In this document: piece after piece, positions 40,623-48,855 of the stretch
Layout of the letters: each line of letters begins with the position of its first letter
How positions within the stretch are numbered: position 1 is the stretch's first letter
Assembly: GCA_017523755.1 (NCBI GenBank)
Contig: JAFWWA010000038.1
Coordinates: 62,001-126,000 of the forward strand
Direction of reading: 5' to 3'
DNA from: Christensenellaceae bacterium
GTDB lineage: Bacteria > Bacillota > Clostridia > Christensenellales > Christensenellaceae
DNA length: 64,000 bases
Notes under the pieces: generated by a model
The model's input: only the letters and a program-made list of their open reading frames with translations
Told to the model about the DNA's origin: nothing
Database searches by the model: none
Translations under genes and position numbers: made by a program

Positions 40623-42020
40623 TCATTCTCCGGGGATGATGTGCGTAAGAGCGAAGAACCTTTCGGGATCCAATTCCCTTATTATCTGTTCGAGCTCCAT
40701 GTCGCCGAAGCTCGTTGTCCTTCCGTTGGCATATTCCTTGTCGATCTCATCCTTGATCTTAAGAACGAGCCCGTCATGCTTGTCGATCTTCTCGTCGTCC
40801 TTGAGACCGAAGTGAGTGTTCATCCAGTGCGCTATGCCGGCAGAACCGGAGACTTCGCCGACCATTACGTTGACCGGTCTTCCGAGTATCTTTTCGGTAT
40901 TGAAGATATTGTAGATCTCCTCGTTCTTTATAAGACCGTCGGCGTGTATTCCGGCTCTTGTAGAGTTGAAGTTCCTGCCTACGAACGGAGTCCTGTCCAT
41001 GATCTCGTAGCCGATCTCTCTTTCGAAATACTCGGCTATCTCGGTAATGGCGTGGAGGTCCATGCCGTCATCAGTACCCTTAAGTGAGCAGTATTCTATG
41101 GCCATTGCCTCAAGAGGACAGTTACCGGTCCTTTCGCCTATACCTAAAAGCGAGCAGTTGACGCTTGAAGCACCGTAAAGCCATGCTGTTGCAGCGTTTG
41201 TTACGACCTTGTAGAAGTCGTTGTGCCCGTGCCATTCAAGCAGGGTCGACGGAAATCCCGAATAGAATCTTAGACCGTACACTATGCCCTGAACGCTTCT
41301 TGGAAGCGATGCACCGGGATATGAAACTCCGTAGCCCAGAGTGTCGCACATCCTGATCTTGATAGGTATGTTTGCTTCTTTCCTTATCTTGTCGAGCTCG
41401 TTGGCGAAAGGAACGACGAAACCGTAGAAGTCAGCGCGGGTGATATCCTCAAAGTGGCATCTTGGCTTGATCCCTATATCTATCGCATCCTTTACTATGC
41501 CGAGATATTTATCAAGCGCCTGCTTCCGCGTAAGGCCCATCTTTGTGAAGATATGATAATCAGAGCATGATACAAGGATACCGGTCTCTTCTATGCCAAG
41601 GCTCTTTACCAGCTCAAAGTCTTTCTTATTTGCCCTTATCCAGGTCGTTATCTCGGGAAATTTATATCCCAGATCCTGGCATTCGCGAAGCGCGTTGCGG
41701 TCTTTTTCCGTATATACGAAGAACTCGGTCTGTCTGACTATCCCTTTAGGACCTCCGAGCTTATGCATAAGCTTGTAAAGATCTACGATCTGCTTTGAAG
41801 TAAAAGGAGCGCGCGACTGCTGACCGTCCCTGAACGTCGTATCGGTTATCCATATCTCATCAGGGAAATACATAGGAACAGTCCTGTGATTGAACATGAT
41901 CTTCGGTACTTCGTCATAATTGAACATTTCCCTGAACAATACAGGTTCCTTTACATCCTGGAGAGAATAGCTGTAGTCATTTTCCTGCAATAGGTTGGTC
42001 CTGGCATATCTTCTGTTCAA
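40623..42020 (-). CDS. DRE-TIM metallolyase related to Re-citrate/homocitrate/isopropylmalate synthases
   Basis: A 465-residue Claisen-type synthase. The catalytic motif is ITDTTFRDGQQSRAPF, then LGGPKGIVRQTEFF, HFEDITRADFYGFVVPF, RMCDTLGYGVSYPGASLPRS, LEWHGHNDFYKVVTNAA (metal HxH) and GERTGNCPLEAMAIEYC. It lacks a long C-terminal LeuA allosteric domain. The family member of Clostridium kluyveri is a Re-citrate synthase, so anaerobic citrate and glutamate synthesis is plausible; isopropylmalate or homocitrate synthase are alternatives. It lies 25 bases after the aminotransferase gene. Confidence 0.82.
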   Translation of the reverse strand: MNRRYARTNLLQENDYSYSLQDVKEPVLFREMFNYDEVPKIMFNHRTVPMYFPDEIWITDTTFRDGQQSRAPFTSKQIVDLYKLMHKLGGPKGIVRQTEFFVYTEKDRNALRECQDLGYKFPEITTWIRANKKDFELVKSLGIEETGILVSCSDYHIFTKMGLTRKQALDKYLGIVKDAIDIGIKPRCHFEDITRADFYGFVVPFANELDKIRKEANIPIKIRMCDTLGYGVSYPGASLPRSVQGIVYGLRFYSGFPSTLLEWHGHNDFYKVVTNAATAWLYGASSVNCSLLGIGERTGNCPLEAMAIEYCSLKGTDDGMDLHAITEIAEYFEREIGYEIMDRTPFVGRNFNSTRAGIHADGLIKNEEIYNIFNTEKILGRPVNVMVGEVSGSAGIAHWMNTHFGLKDDEKIDKHDGLVLKIKDEIDKEYANGRTTSFGDMELEQIIRELDPERFFALTHIIPGE

Positions 42021-42045
42021 AGAAGGTTACCTCCTTATCCTAATA

Positions 42046-43236
42046 TCATACAAGTTCGGCGCAGAAATTCTTGATCCTTGCCAAACCCTTAATTATGTTT
42101 TCTTCCGATGTTGCGTATGAAAGTCGCATATGATCATCGCTTCCGAAAGCTGAACCCGGAACGACTGCAACAAGCTCGTTCGTGAGCAGCATATCAGCAA
42201 ATTCGATCGATGACCCTATTTTTTTGCCCTTATAGCTTTTCCCTATGATGCCTGATATGTTCGGGAATACATAGAATGTACCCGTAGGTTCCTTGCATGA
42301 GATCAGGGGGATATCGTTTATAAGGCTGCATATGAGGCTGCGTCTCTTTTTGAAAACTCCGATCATCTGCTTGAGGTCCTCCTGCGGTCCCGTAAGCGCT
42401 ACGGTGCCGGCATACTGGGCGATAGAGCAGGGGTTGGATGTCATATGGCTCTGCAGAGAACCCATCGCTTTAGCTATCTCAGGCGATGAAAGCGTATAAC
42501 CGATCCTCCAGCCGGTCATCGCATAGCTCTTGCTGAGACCGTTGACAAGTATCGTACGTTCCTTTGCATCCTCGCTTATAGTAGGGAATGAAGTATATGA
42601 TTCGGTGAAAACGAGCTCATCATAGATCTCGTCGGCAATGACATAAAGGTCGAATTCCTTTGCAAGATCCGCTATACCGATAAGCGTATCCCTGTCATAA
42701 GTTGCTCCGCAGGGATTCGAGGGATTGTTGACCACTATTGCCCTTGTCCTGTCAGTTATCTTTGCCCTGATATCAGATACGAGAGGAACGAAAGAGTTTT
42801 CTTCGTAAGCCTTGACGAATATGGGAACACCTCCGCACATCCTTATGAGCTCGGGATAAGTCACCCAGTAGGGGCTGATGACGATGACCTCATCGCCCGG
42901 ATCCAGTATCGCGGCGAATGAATTGTACAGTGAATGCTTTGCACCGTTCGAAATGACGGCCTGGTTAACATTGTATTCGATGCCGTATCTGTCCTTGATC
43001 CTCATGATAACGGCTTTTTTGATATCTTCAGTGCCCGATGCAGGCGTGTACTTGGTGAATCCGGAAGAGATGGCCTCATTGGCTGCGGCCTTGATGTATT
43101 CCGGCGTATCGAAATCAGGTTCCCCTGCTCCGAATCCGACGACATCTATGCCGGATGCTTTCATCTGCTTATATGCTGCATCTATTTTCAGAGTTGCTGA
43201 TGGGGCGACTGCTGATGCTCTTTTGGATATCTTCAT
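42046..43236 (-). CDS. Class I aminotransferase (aspartate aminotransferase-like)
   Basis: A 396-residue PLP enzyme of the Ib-type aspartate aminotransferase group. It shows ISKRASAVAPSATLKI, GAGEPDFDTPEYIK, SNGAKHSLYNSF, ISPYWVTYPEL, NNPSNPCGATY, VIADEIYDELVF and the PLP lysine in NGLSKSYAMTGWRIGY. It would interconvert aspartate/oxaloacetate or a similar pair using glutamate, which fits its pairing with a citrate-synthase-like gene downstream. Exact specificity is not readable. Confidence 0.9.
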   Translation of the reverse strand: MKISKRASAVAPSATLKIDAAYKQMKASGIDVVGFGAGEPDFDTPEYIKAAANEAISSGFTKYTPASGTEDIKKAVIMRIKDRYGIEYNVNQAVISNGAKHSLYNSFAAILDPGDEVIVISPYWVTYPELIRMCGGVPIFVKAYEENSFVPLVSDIRAKITDRTRAIVVNNPSNPCGATYDRDTLIGIADLAKEFDLYVIADEIYDELVFTESYTSFPTISEDAKERTILVNGLSKSYAMTGWRIGYTLSSPEIAKAMGSLQSHMTSNPCSIAQYAGTVALTGPQEDLKQMIGVFKKRRSLICSLINDIPLISCKEPTGTFYVFPNISGIIGKSYKGKKIGSSIEFADMLLTNELVAVVPGSAFGSDDHMRLSYATSEENIIKGLARIKNFCAELV

Positions 43237-43439
43237 TTAAACCTCCGTCAAAGACAGTATTCTGGTCAGCTTTTATATAATAATATATAGAATTCTAAAA
43301 TGCAATATGAAAAATCAAAAATTGCAAAAATATATCTGAAACGGCCTGCCGAAGAGTGATTTGACAGTGTTTTTGAAACGGGAAAACATATATAATTGCT
43401 TGATCGTAATGGCGTTTTTAATGATCCGTATCGATTATA

Positions 43440-43483
43440 TAAAAATGAAAGCCCGGAAGACCATAATGATCATTTCCGGGCTT
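43440..43483 (-). terminator. Terminator after the ferredoxin-type aldo/keto reductase gene
   Basis: A 10-bp perfect stem AAGCCCGGAA / TTCCGGGCTT (43449-43458 and 43474-43483) is followed on the minus strand by TCATTTTTAT. The rest of the gap 43237-43530 is AT-rich without a visible gene. Confidence 0.65.
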
Positions 43484-43530
43484 GTTTCAGAACCGGTTAT
43501 TCTTAGCTGCCTTACCGGCGGAGGTTCTTT

Positions 43531-44673
43531 TCAGTTGAGTTCGGCATGAACTTTTTTAAGAAGTTCGATTATATTGAGTCCCTGCGGGCACTTGGATTCA
43601 CAGAGACCGCATTCCACACAGTTCGAGGCGTCCGTGCCGTTCCTCTTTGAGAAATTGTAGCGGTTCCTTCCGAATTCCATATTGTCATACATCATGCCCA
43701 TATTGTATGAGCTGAAGATCCTGGGTATCTCGACTCCGTTGGGGCACGGCTGGCAGTATTCGCATCCGGTACAGTTGATGCCGGCCCTTGCCTCATATGT
43801 TTTCTTTACGAGCTCGAGCATCTTCCTGTCCTCGTCCGTCAGGCAGCCGGGCTGTACGTCGGGTTCAGAGAATATCCTTATATTGTCCTTAAGCTGTTCG
43901 AGCGTCGATACTCCGGAGAGGATGACGCTGACTTCGGGAAAATCATAGAGATGCCTGAACGCCCATTCGACTGCCGTACGCTTTTCATTATAGTTTTCGT
44001 ATATCTCCCTTACTTCCTTTGGGGGAAGTGCGAGACCGCCGCCTCTTAAAGGCTCCATGATGACTACTGCCAGGCCCTTTTTCCCGGCGTATCTTATGCC
44101 TTCGCTCGTGGCCTGCTGGTCCGTGTCGAGTATGTTCTGCTGGATCTGGCTCATGCTCCAGTCGTAATAGTCGACGACCTTCTTAAAAGTGACAGCGTCA
44201 CCGTGATAGGAGAAAGCTATGTTCCTTATAAGGCCCTCCTGTCTGAATTTTTCGAACTCCTCGATCGCTCCGAACGCCTTTATATCCTCCCATGTCTGAG
44301 GCTGGATATTGTGGAAAAGATAAACGTCTATATAGTCCGTCCTGAGCTTCTTAAGAGTGTTCTCAAGGTTCCGCCTCATATTTTCCTTGGTCTTCATGAC
44401 AGAAAAAGGCTGCTTCGTGGCTATGGTGACCTTTTCTCTCAGACCGCCGTCGAGCGCCTCGCCGACCAGGCTTTCGCTTTTCTGATTGTGATATCCGTAT
44501 GCCGTGTCGAAGTATGTAACGCCATGAGTAGCGGCATACTGCACCATCTCGATCGCTTTTTCCTTATCGATCTCTTCAAGACCAGCTTCTCCCTTTATCG
44601 TGGGAAGACGCATGCATCCCATACCGAAAAGAGATGTGGTTATACCGGTTTTTCCGTATTTCCGTGTCTGCAT
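43531..44673 (-). CDS. Aldo/keto reductase with C-terminal [4Fe-4S] ferredoxin domain
   Basis: A 380-residue fusion. The AKR barrel (about 1-285) has MQTRKYGKTGITTSLFGMG, TYFDTAYGYHNQKSE (Asp/Tyr), TIATKQPF (Lys) and DVYLFHNIQPQ (His). The ferredoxin-like part (about 290-380) has CTGCEYCQPCPNGVEIP and CVECGLCESKCPQGLNI, with two cluster motifs. Such fusions are common in anaerobes and may link substrate oxidation to ferredoxin. It is divergent from the tandem enolase genes. Confidence 0.9.
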   Translation of the reverse strand: MQTRKYGKTGITTSLFGMGCMRLPTIKGEAGLEEIDKEKAIEMVQYAATHGVTYFDTAYGYHNQKSESLVGEALDGGLREKVTIATKQPFSVMKTKENMRRNLENTLKKLRTDYIDVYLFHNIQPQTWEDIKAFGAIEEFEKFRQEGLIRNIAFSYHGDAVTFKKVVDYYDWSMSQIQQNILDTDQQATSEGIRYAGKKGLAVVIMEPLRGGGLALPPKEVREIYENYNEKRTAVEWAFRHLYDFPEVSVILSGVSTLEQLKDNIRIFSEPDVQPGCLTDEDRKMLELVKKTYEARAGINCTGCEYCQPCPNGVEIPRIFSSYNMGMMYDNMEFGRNRYNFSKRNGTDASNCVECGLCESKCPQGLNIIELLKKVHAELN

Positions 44674-44788
44674 AAATGCCTCCTTATTAAGATCGCTTTT
44701 CCTGTAAGAACAGATTAACTTATTTTAAATGCCTGTGTCAATAAATGAAGATCCGGGAGTGTATCAGGAGATAAGCTGTTCCATGTCA

Positions 44789-44817
44789 TTGACACCGTAT
44801 TTTGCTGATGCTATCGT
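44789..44817 (+). promoter_or_regulatory. Predicted promoter of the tandem enolase genes
   Basis: A perfect TTGACA (44789-44794), a 17-base spacer and TATCGT (44812-44817) lie about 57 bases before the first start codon. Confidence 0.6.
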
Positions 44818-44873
44818 ATATGTATCAGGTAATAAAATATATCAGGCAGTACAACAGAAGAGAGGGGATAATC

Positions 44874-46010
44874 ATGCCAAAGATCGTTGATGTTGAAGTG
44901 CTGAAGATTGCTTCACCGGACGCGGCGAAAGACGATACTTCTTTTGACGGCGTTTTCGTATCGAGACCTACCGACATTTTCTATCCGAAATGGAAGCTCG
45001 GGGATTTCATCAAGATCACGGCAGGCGCTACGGTGGTAAAGATCACCGACGAGAACGGTAACTACGGTTACGGCTTTTCCGGACTTTACAGGAGCTGCGC
45101 CTCGATAGTCGAAGAATTCTTCAAGCCTCTGCTTATAGGAGCAGAAGCAAACGAGATAGAAAAGCTGTGGGATGTCATGTACTGTTCGAGCATGGCATAC
45201 GGAAGGATGGGCATAGTGATGCTTGCCATATCCGCTGTTGACATAGCGCTCTGGGACCTTTTCGGAAAGACCACAGGGCTTCCGGTGTATCAGCTCTTAG
45301 GCGGTAAGGTCAGGGACAAGATCAAATGCTATGCGACCGGCAGCGACCTTGAACGCTACAGGGATCTCGGATATAAAGCCAACAAGATACCTATCCCTTA
45401 CGGGCCTCATCAGGGCAAATGGGGGATGAAGGAGAATATGAAGCGTGTCGAGAACGTGAAGAAGATCATGGGCGACGATACGGAGATAATGTTCGACTGC
45501 TGGATGGCCTGGGACCCTGAATACTGTGCAAAGATGCTCAAGCTGGTAAAAGGATACAACGTAAGGTGGATAGAGGAGCCTGTCATAGCCGATGACTATG
45601 ACGGTTACAGAAGGTGTCATGATATCTGCAATGAGAACGGTATCCTTCTTACCGGAGGTGAACACGAATATACAAGATGGGGCGTAAAGAAATTCCTCGA
45701 CATGCAGTGCGTGGACATTCTGCAGTGCGATGTAGGCTATACGGGCGGTATATCGGAGATGAGAAAGATAATAGCGTATGCAAAGGCCAGGAACGTAATG
45801 GTCATACCGCATGCGCACAGTCTTCCCACATTCCATCTTTCCATATCGAGCCTCCAGTCGCCATTTGCGGAGACTCTCCTTATAGGCGACCTCAGGGGAC
45901 GCCTGTTTAAAGGCGAACCTCCTGTGATAGACGGAACGATAACTCTTTCCGATGCTCCCGGGTTCGGTTATGAACTGAACGAAGAGTACGGGATAAGGCT
46001 TGAATTCTGA
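44874..46010 (+). CDS. Enolase-superfamily sugar-acid dehydratase, L-rhamnonate dehydratase-like (copy 1)
   Basis: A 378-residue mandelate racemase-type enzyme. Metal ligands are in MFDCWMAWD (Asp), RWIEEPVIADDYDG (Glu) and GGEHEYTRWG (Glu); the His is in VIPHAHSLPTFH with its partner Asp in VDILQCDVGYTGG. LGYKANKIPIPYGP and the GEHEYTR motif resemble L-rhamnonate dehydratase. ATG 44874 follows GAGAGGGG. It is 14 bases upstream of a close paralogue. The likely product is a 2-keto-3-deoxy sugar acid. Confidence 0.85.
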   Translation: MPKIVDVEVLKIASPDAAKDDTSFDGVFVSRPTDIFYPKWKLGDFIKITAGATVVKITDENGNYGYGFSGLYRSCASIVEEFFKPLLIGAEANEIEKLWDVMYCSSMAYGRMGIVMLAISAVDIALWDLFGKTTGLPVYQLLGGKVRDKIKCYATGSDLERYRDLGYKANKIPIPYGPHQGKWGMKENMKRVENVKKIMGDDTEIMFDCWMAWDPEYCAKMLKLVKGYNVRWIEEPVIADDYDGYRRCHDICNENGILLTGGEHEYTRWGVKKFLDMQCVDILQCDVGYTGGISEMRKIIAYAKARNVMVIPHAHSLPTFHLSISSLQSPFAETLLIGDLRGRLFKGEPPVIDGTITLSDAPGFGYELNEEYGIRLEF

Positions 46011-46024
46011 AAGGAGCATGCATC

Positions 46025-47164
46025 ATGTCAAGGATAACGGATGTTGAGATATATAAATTCATGCCGCAGAAGCAGAAGACCAGTGATAAATGGAAGAGCG
46101 TCTACACAGCCAGACCCATTTCCAAATATCCTGAATTCGACTCAAAGGAGCAGCGTATGCTGTCCGCGGGCGCTACGGTCGTGAAGATCACTACGGAAGA
46201 CGGGCTTTACGGATACGGAGCCACCGGCACGGGTCTTTACAGGGGAGCAGCCGAGATAATGTCTGACGCTATGAGGCCTTTCCTTCTTGACGACTGCGAC
46301 GCAGACGAGATAGAGAAGATCTGGGACCTCAATTATAAGGCAACGGTCGCGATAGGAAGAAAAGGGCTTCCGATACACGCGCTCTCTGCCATAGATATCG
46401 CACTGTGGGATATAAAGGGAAAGAAGCTTGGCCTTCCCGTTTACCAGCTCTTAGGAGGTAAGGTGAGGGATAAGATCAAGGTATATGCGACAGGTCCCGA
46501 TCTTGAGATGTACAAGAAGCTGGGATATAAAGCCAACAAGATACCTATCCCGTGCGGGCCCGTACACGGAAGAGAGGGAATGAAAAAGAATCTTGAAGCC
46601 GTTGAGAGGGTAGTAAGAGTAATGGGCGAAAATACTGAGATCATGCTCGACTGCTGGATGGGATGGGATTTTGAGTATACCGTGAAAATGGCCAGGATGC
46701 TTAAAGACTATAACATAAGATGGATAGAGGAGCCTCTGGTATCGACCGATTATGACGGATTCAAAAGGCTGAAATACATATTGAATTCGATGGGTATACT
46801 CCTTACGACAGGTGAGCACGAATTTACCAGATGGGGCGCCAGGGAGCTCGTAGAGAACGGATGTGTGGATATACTGCAGTGCGACATAATGTACTGCGGC
46901 GGACTGTCAGAGATAAAAAAGATCGCCGCCTACTGCAAGGCTCATAACGTGATGCTCGTACCGCACAGTCACGGCATGCCTGTTTTCCATTTCTCGATAA
47001 GCTCGCTTGTTTCCCCGTTCGCTGAGACCCTGATGAACAGGATCGAGAATCCCCTGTTCTTCGGAGTGCCGGGGATCAAGGACGGCTATGTCGAGATGCC
47101 TGAGGGCATAACAGGGCTCGGGTATGAACTGAACACGGGCTTCAGCGAATACAGGATGGTATAA
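46025..47164 (+). CDS. Enolase-superfamily sugar-acid dehydratase, L-rhamnonate dehydratase-like (copy 2)
   Basis: A 379-residue paralogue of the preceding gene; by eye more than half of the central residues match. All catalytic positions are kept: MLDCWMGWD, RWIEEPLVSTDYDG, TGEHEFTRWG, VDILQCDIMYCGG and VPHSHGMPVFH. Differences cluster at the N-terminal capping domain (about 1-90) and the C-terminal loop, which shape substrate choice in this superfamily, so the pair may act on different sugar acids. A strong terminator follows. Confidence 0.85.
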   Translation: MSRITDVEIYKFMPQKQKTSDKWKSVYTARPISKYPEFDSKEQRMLSAGATVVKITTEDGLYGYGATGTGLYRGAAEIMSDAMRPFLLDDCDADEIEKIWDLNYKATVAIGRKGLPIHALSAIDIALWDIKGKKLGLPVYQLLGGKVRDKIKVYATGPDLEMYKKLGYKANKIPIPCGPVHGREGMKKNLEAVERVVRVMGENTEIMLDCWMGWDFEYTVKMARMLKDYNIRWIEEPLVSTDYDGFKRLKYILNSMGILLTTGEHEFTRWGARELVENGCVDILQCDIMYCGGLSEIKKIAAYCKAHNVMLVPHSHGMPVFHFSISSLVSPFAETLMNRIENPLFFGVPGIKDGYVEMPEGITGLGYELNTGFSEYRMV

Positions 47165-47193
47165 AACGCAAACGTAATAAAGTAAGATAAGGT

Positions 47194-47221
47194 GTCCCGG
47201 CATTGAGCCGGGACTTTTTTT
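47194..47221 (+). terminator. Terminator of the tandem enolase operon
   Basis: An 8-bp perfect stem GTCCCGGC / GCCGGGAC with a 5-base loop is followed by seven T. Confidence 0.92.
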
Positions 47222-47236
47222 AACAAATTATTGGTT

Positions 47237-47265
47237 TTGTAGTTATATGATGCGTTTGATATAAT
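47237..47265 (+). promoter_or_regulatory. Predicted promoter of rbgA-rnhB
   Basis: TTGTAG (47237-47242), a 17-base spacer and a perfect TATAAT with TG extension (47260-47265) lie 47 bases before the rbgA start. Confidence 0.7.
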
Positions 47266-47312
47266 ATCATAAGGACCGTATTTTTACCTGTCAGGTCGGA
47301 AAGGAAATATCC

Positions 47313-48185
47313 ATGGCATATGACTCTTCTTCAAATAAAATGAATATCAACTGGTATCCGGGCCATATGACAAAGGCTAAGAGGGACCTCTCTAAACACC
47401 TTAATATGATAGATATCGTTCTTGAGGTGATAGACGCGAGGGCTCCGCTAAGTTCGGTAAATCCCGACTTTTCCCCGATGTTTCAGGGCAAGAAGCTTAT
47501 CATGGTACTTAACAAAGCTGACATGGCTGATCCGGCCGTTACCGCCAGGTTCATAGAATACTTTAAGAATAAGGGTATCACTGCCGTTTCATATTCGGCA
47601 AAGCAGCCTGACAGGAAAAAGCTTATGGACTGTATCGGTAAAGTGGCTGAGGGTATACGTGAGAGATATGTTTCAAGAGGGATGTCCTATACCGTAAGGG
47701 CTCTTGTCTGCGGCATACCGAACGTAGGAAAATCGGCTATCATAAATACGCTGTACGGCTCAAAAAAGGTTACTGTGGCTAACAGACCCGGTGTGACGAG
47801 AGATCTGAGGTGGATCAGGATCGGAGATTACCTTGAGCTTATGGATTCGCCGGGACTTTTATGGCCTAAGATCACGAACAGGCAGACCGGGATAAACATC
47901 GCTCTTCTGGGAAGCATAAACGAGCAGATACTCCCTGAAGACGACCTGGCCCTGTATATAATCGATCTTCTTAAAAAGGATCATCCCGGGCTTCTCATGG
48001 AGAGATACAGGCTTTCGTCCCTTAAGGAAACGAATGTGGAGATACTTGAAGACATCTGTTCTTCAAGAGGGATGATAATACGCGGCGGAGAATTCGACTA
48101 TGAAAGAGCCGAGAGCATGCTTCTCGAGGAATTCAGGAACGGAAAGATAGGAAGATTCAGTTTGGAGGAGCCTCATGATGACTGA
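47313..48185 (+). CDS. rbgA: Ribosome biogenesis GTPase RbgA (YlqF)
   Basis: A 290-residue circularly permuted GTPase. MNINWYPGHMTKAKRDL opens the conserved part, with G4 VLNKADMAD before G1 CGIPNVGKSAIIN, G2 PGVTRD and G3 LMDSPGLLWPK. The C-terminal ANTAR-like helical domain follows. RbgA acts late in 50S assembly. Start 47313 adds eight residues before the family's usual first Met; an internal ATG at 47340 is possible. It overlaps rnhB by 11 bases. Confidence 0.95.
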   Translation: MAYDSSSNKMNINWYPGHMTKAKRDLSKHLNMIDIVLEVIDARAPLSSVNPDFSPMFQGKKLIMVLNKADMADPAVTARFIEYFKNKGITAVSYSAKQPDRKKLMDCIGKVAEGIRERYVSRGMSYTVRALVCGIPNVGKSAIINTLYGSKKVTVANRPGVTRDLRWIRIGDYLELMDSPGLLWPKITNRQTGINIALLGSINEQILPEDDLALYIIDLLKKDHPGLLMERYRLSSLKETNVEILEDICSSRGMIIRGGEFDYERAESMLLEEFRNGKIGRFSLEEPHDD

Positions 48186-48825
48186 CAAAAGGATTGCTGA
48201 TTTTCTCGGATTCGAGATAAACGGATTTTTTTCCGTTGAGGAAGAGAGCAGACGGACGGGCATAGTATTCGCAGGCATGGATGAAGCCGGCAGAGGTCCG
48301 CTCATGGGCCCTGTTGTAGCCGCCGCGGTCATAATGGACAACAGTGCGCGTATAGAGGGGATCAATGATTCAAAGCAGCTCACCGAAAAGAAACGCGAAT
48401 ATCTTTATGAGATAATAAAGGAAAAATGTATCTGCTACGGGATAGGCGAAGTTTCGGGAAAAAGGATAGACGAGATAGGCATAGGGGATGCCGTAAGGGA
48501 AGCATTCACGATGGCTGCTGACAATCTCAGTACGCTCCCTGACCTTATATACAATGATGAAGTCAAATGGGTCTACGGCAAGATACCGAACCGCTCCATC
48601 ATTAAGGGGGATGCGAAGGTCTATTCGATAGCGGCAGCATCGATACTTGCTAAAGTTTACAGGGACCGCCTTGTAAGGGAATACGACAGGATGTATCCGG
48701 AGTACGGATTCGCAAAGCATAAGGGATACGGTACAAAGGATCATTTTGAAGCGATAAGGAAATACGGAGTGACACCGCTCCACAGGATAAGCTTTCTTAC
48801 CAAGAATCATTCCGACCTGCTGTAA
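48175..48825 (+). CDS. rnhB: Ribonuclease HII
   Basis: A 216-residue RNase H-fold enzyme. It has the DEAGRGPLMGPVVAAAV signature with catalytic Asp and Glu, NDSKQLTEKKRE, IIKGDAKVYSIAAASILAKVYRD-type third Asp region and YPEYGFAKHKGYGTKDHFEAI. It removes ribonucleotides embedded in DNA. The rbgA-rnhB order is a classic Firmicutes pair. Confidence 0.96.
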   Translation: MMTDKRIADFLGFEINGFFSVEEESRRTGIVFAGMDEAGRGPLMGPVVAAAVIMDNSARIEGINDSKQLTEKKREYLYEIIKEKCICYGIGEVSGKRIDEIGIGDAVREAFTMAADNLSTLPDLIYNDEVKWVYGKIPNRSIIKGDAKVYSIAAASILAKVYRDRLVREYDRMYPEYGFAKHKGYGTKDHFEAIRKYGVTPLHRISFLTKNHSDLL

Positions 48826-48855
48826 AAACAGCCGGCCGGTTTTTAAGAGGTTTCT

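Noticed and set aside
45297-46019. 240-codon open frame antisense to the first enolase paralogue
   Set aside because: A similar antisense frame exists over the second paralogue, as expected from shared codon structure; the sense genes have full catalytic motifs.
44874-47164. Tandem enolase genes as a recent assembly duplication
   Set aside because: The two copies differ at many residues throughout, so they are diverged paralogues and not a repeated contig segment.
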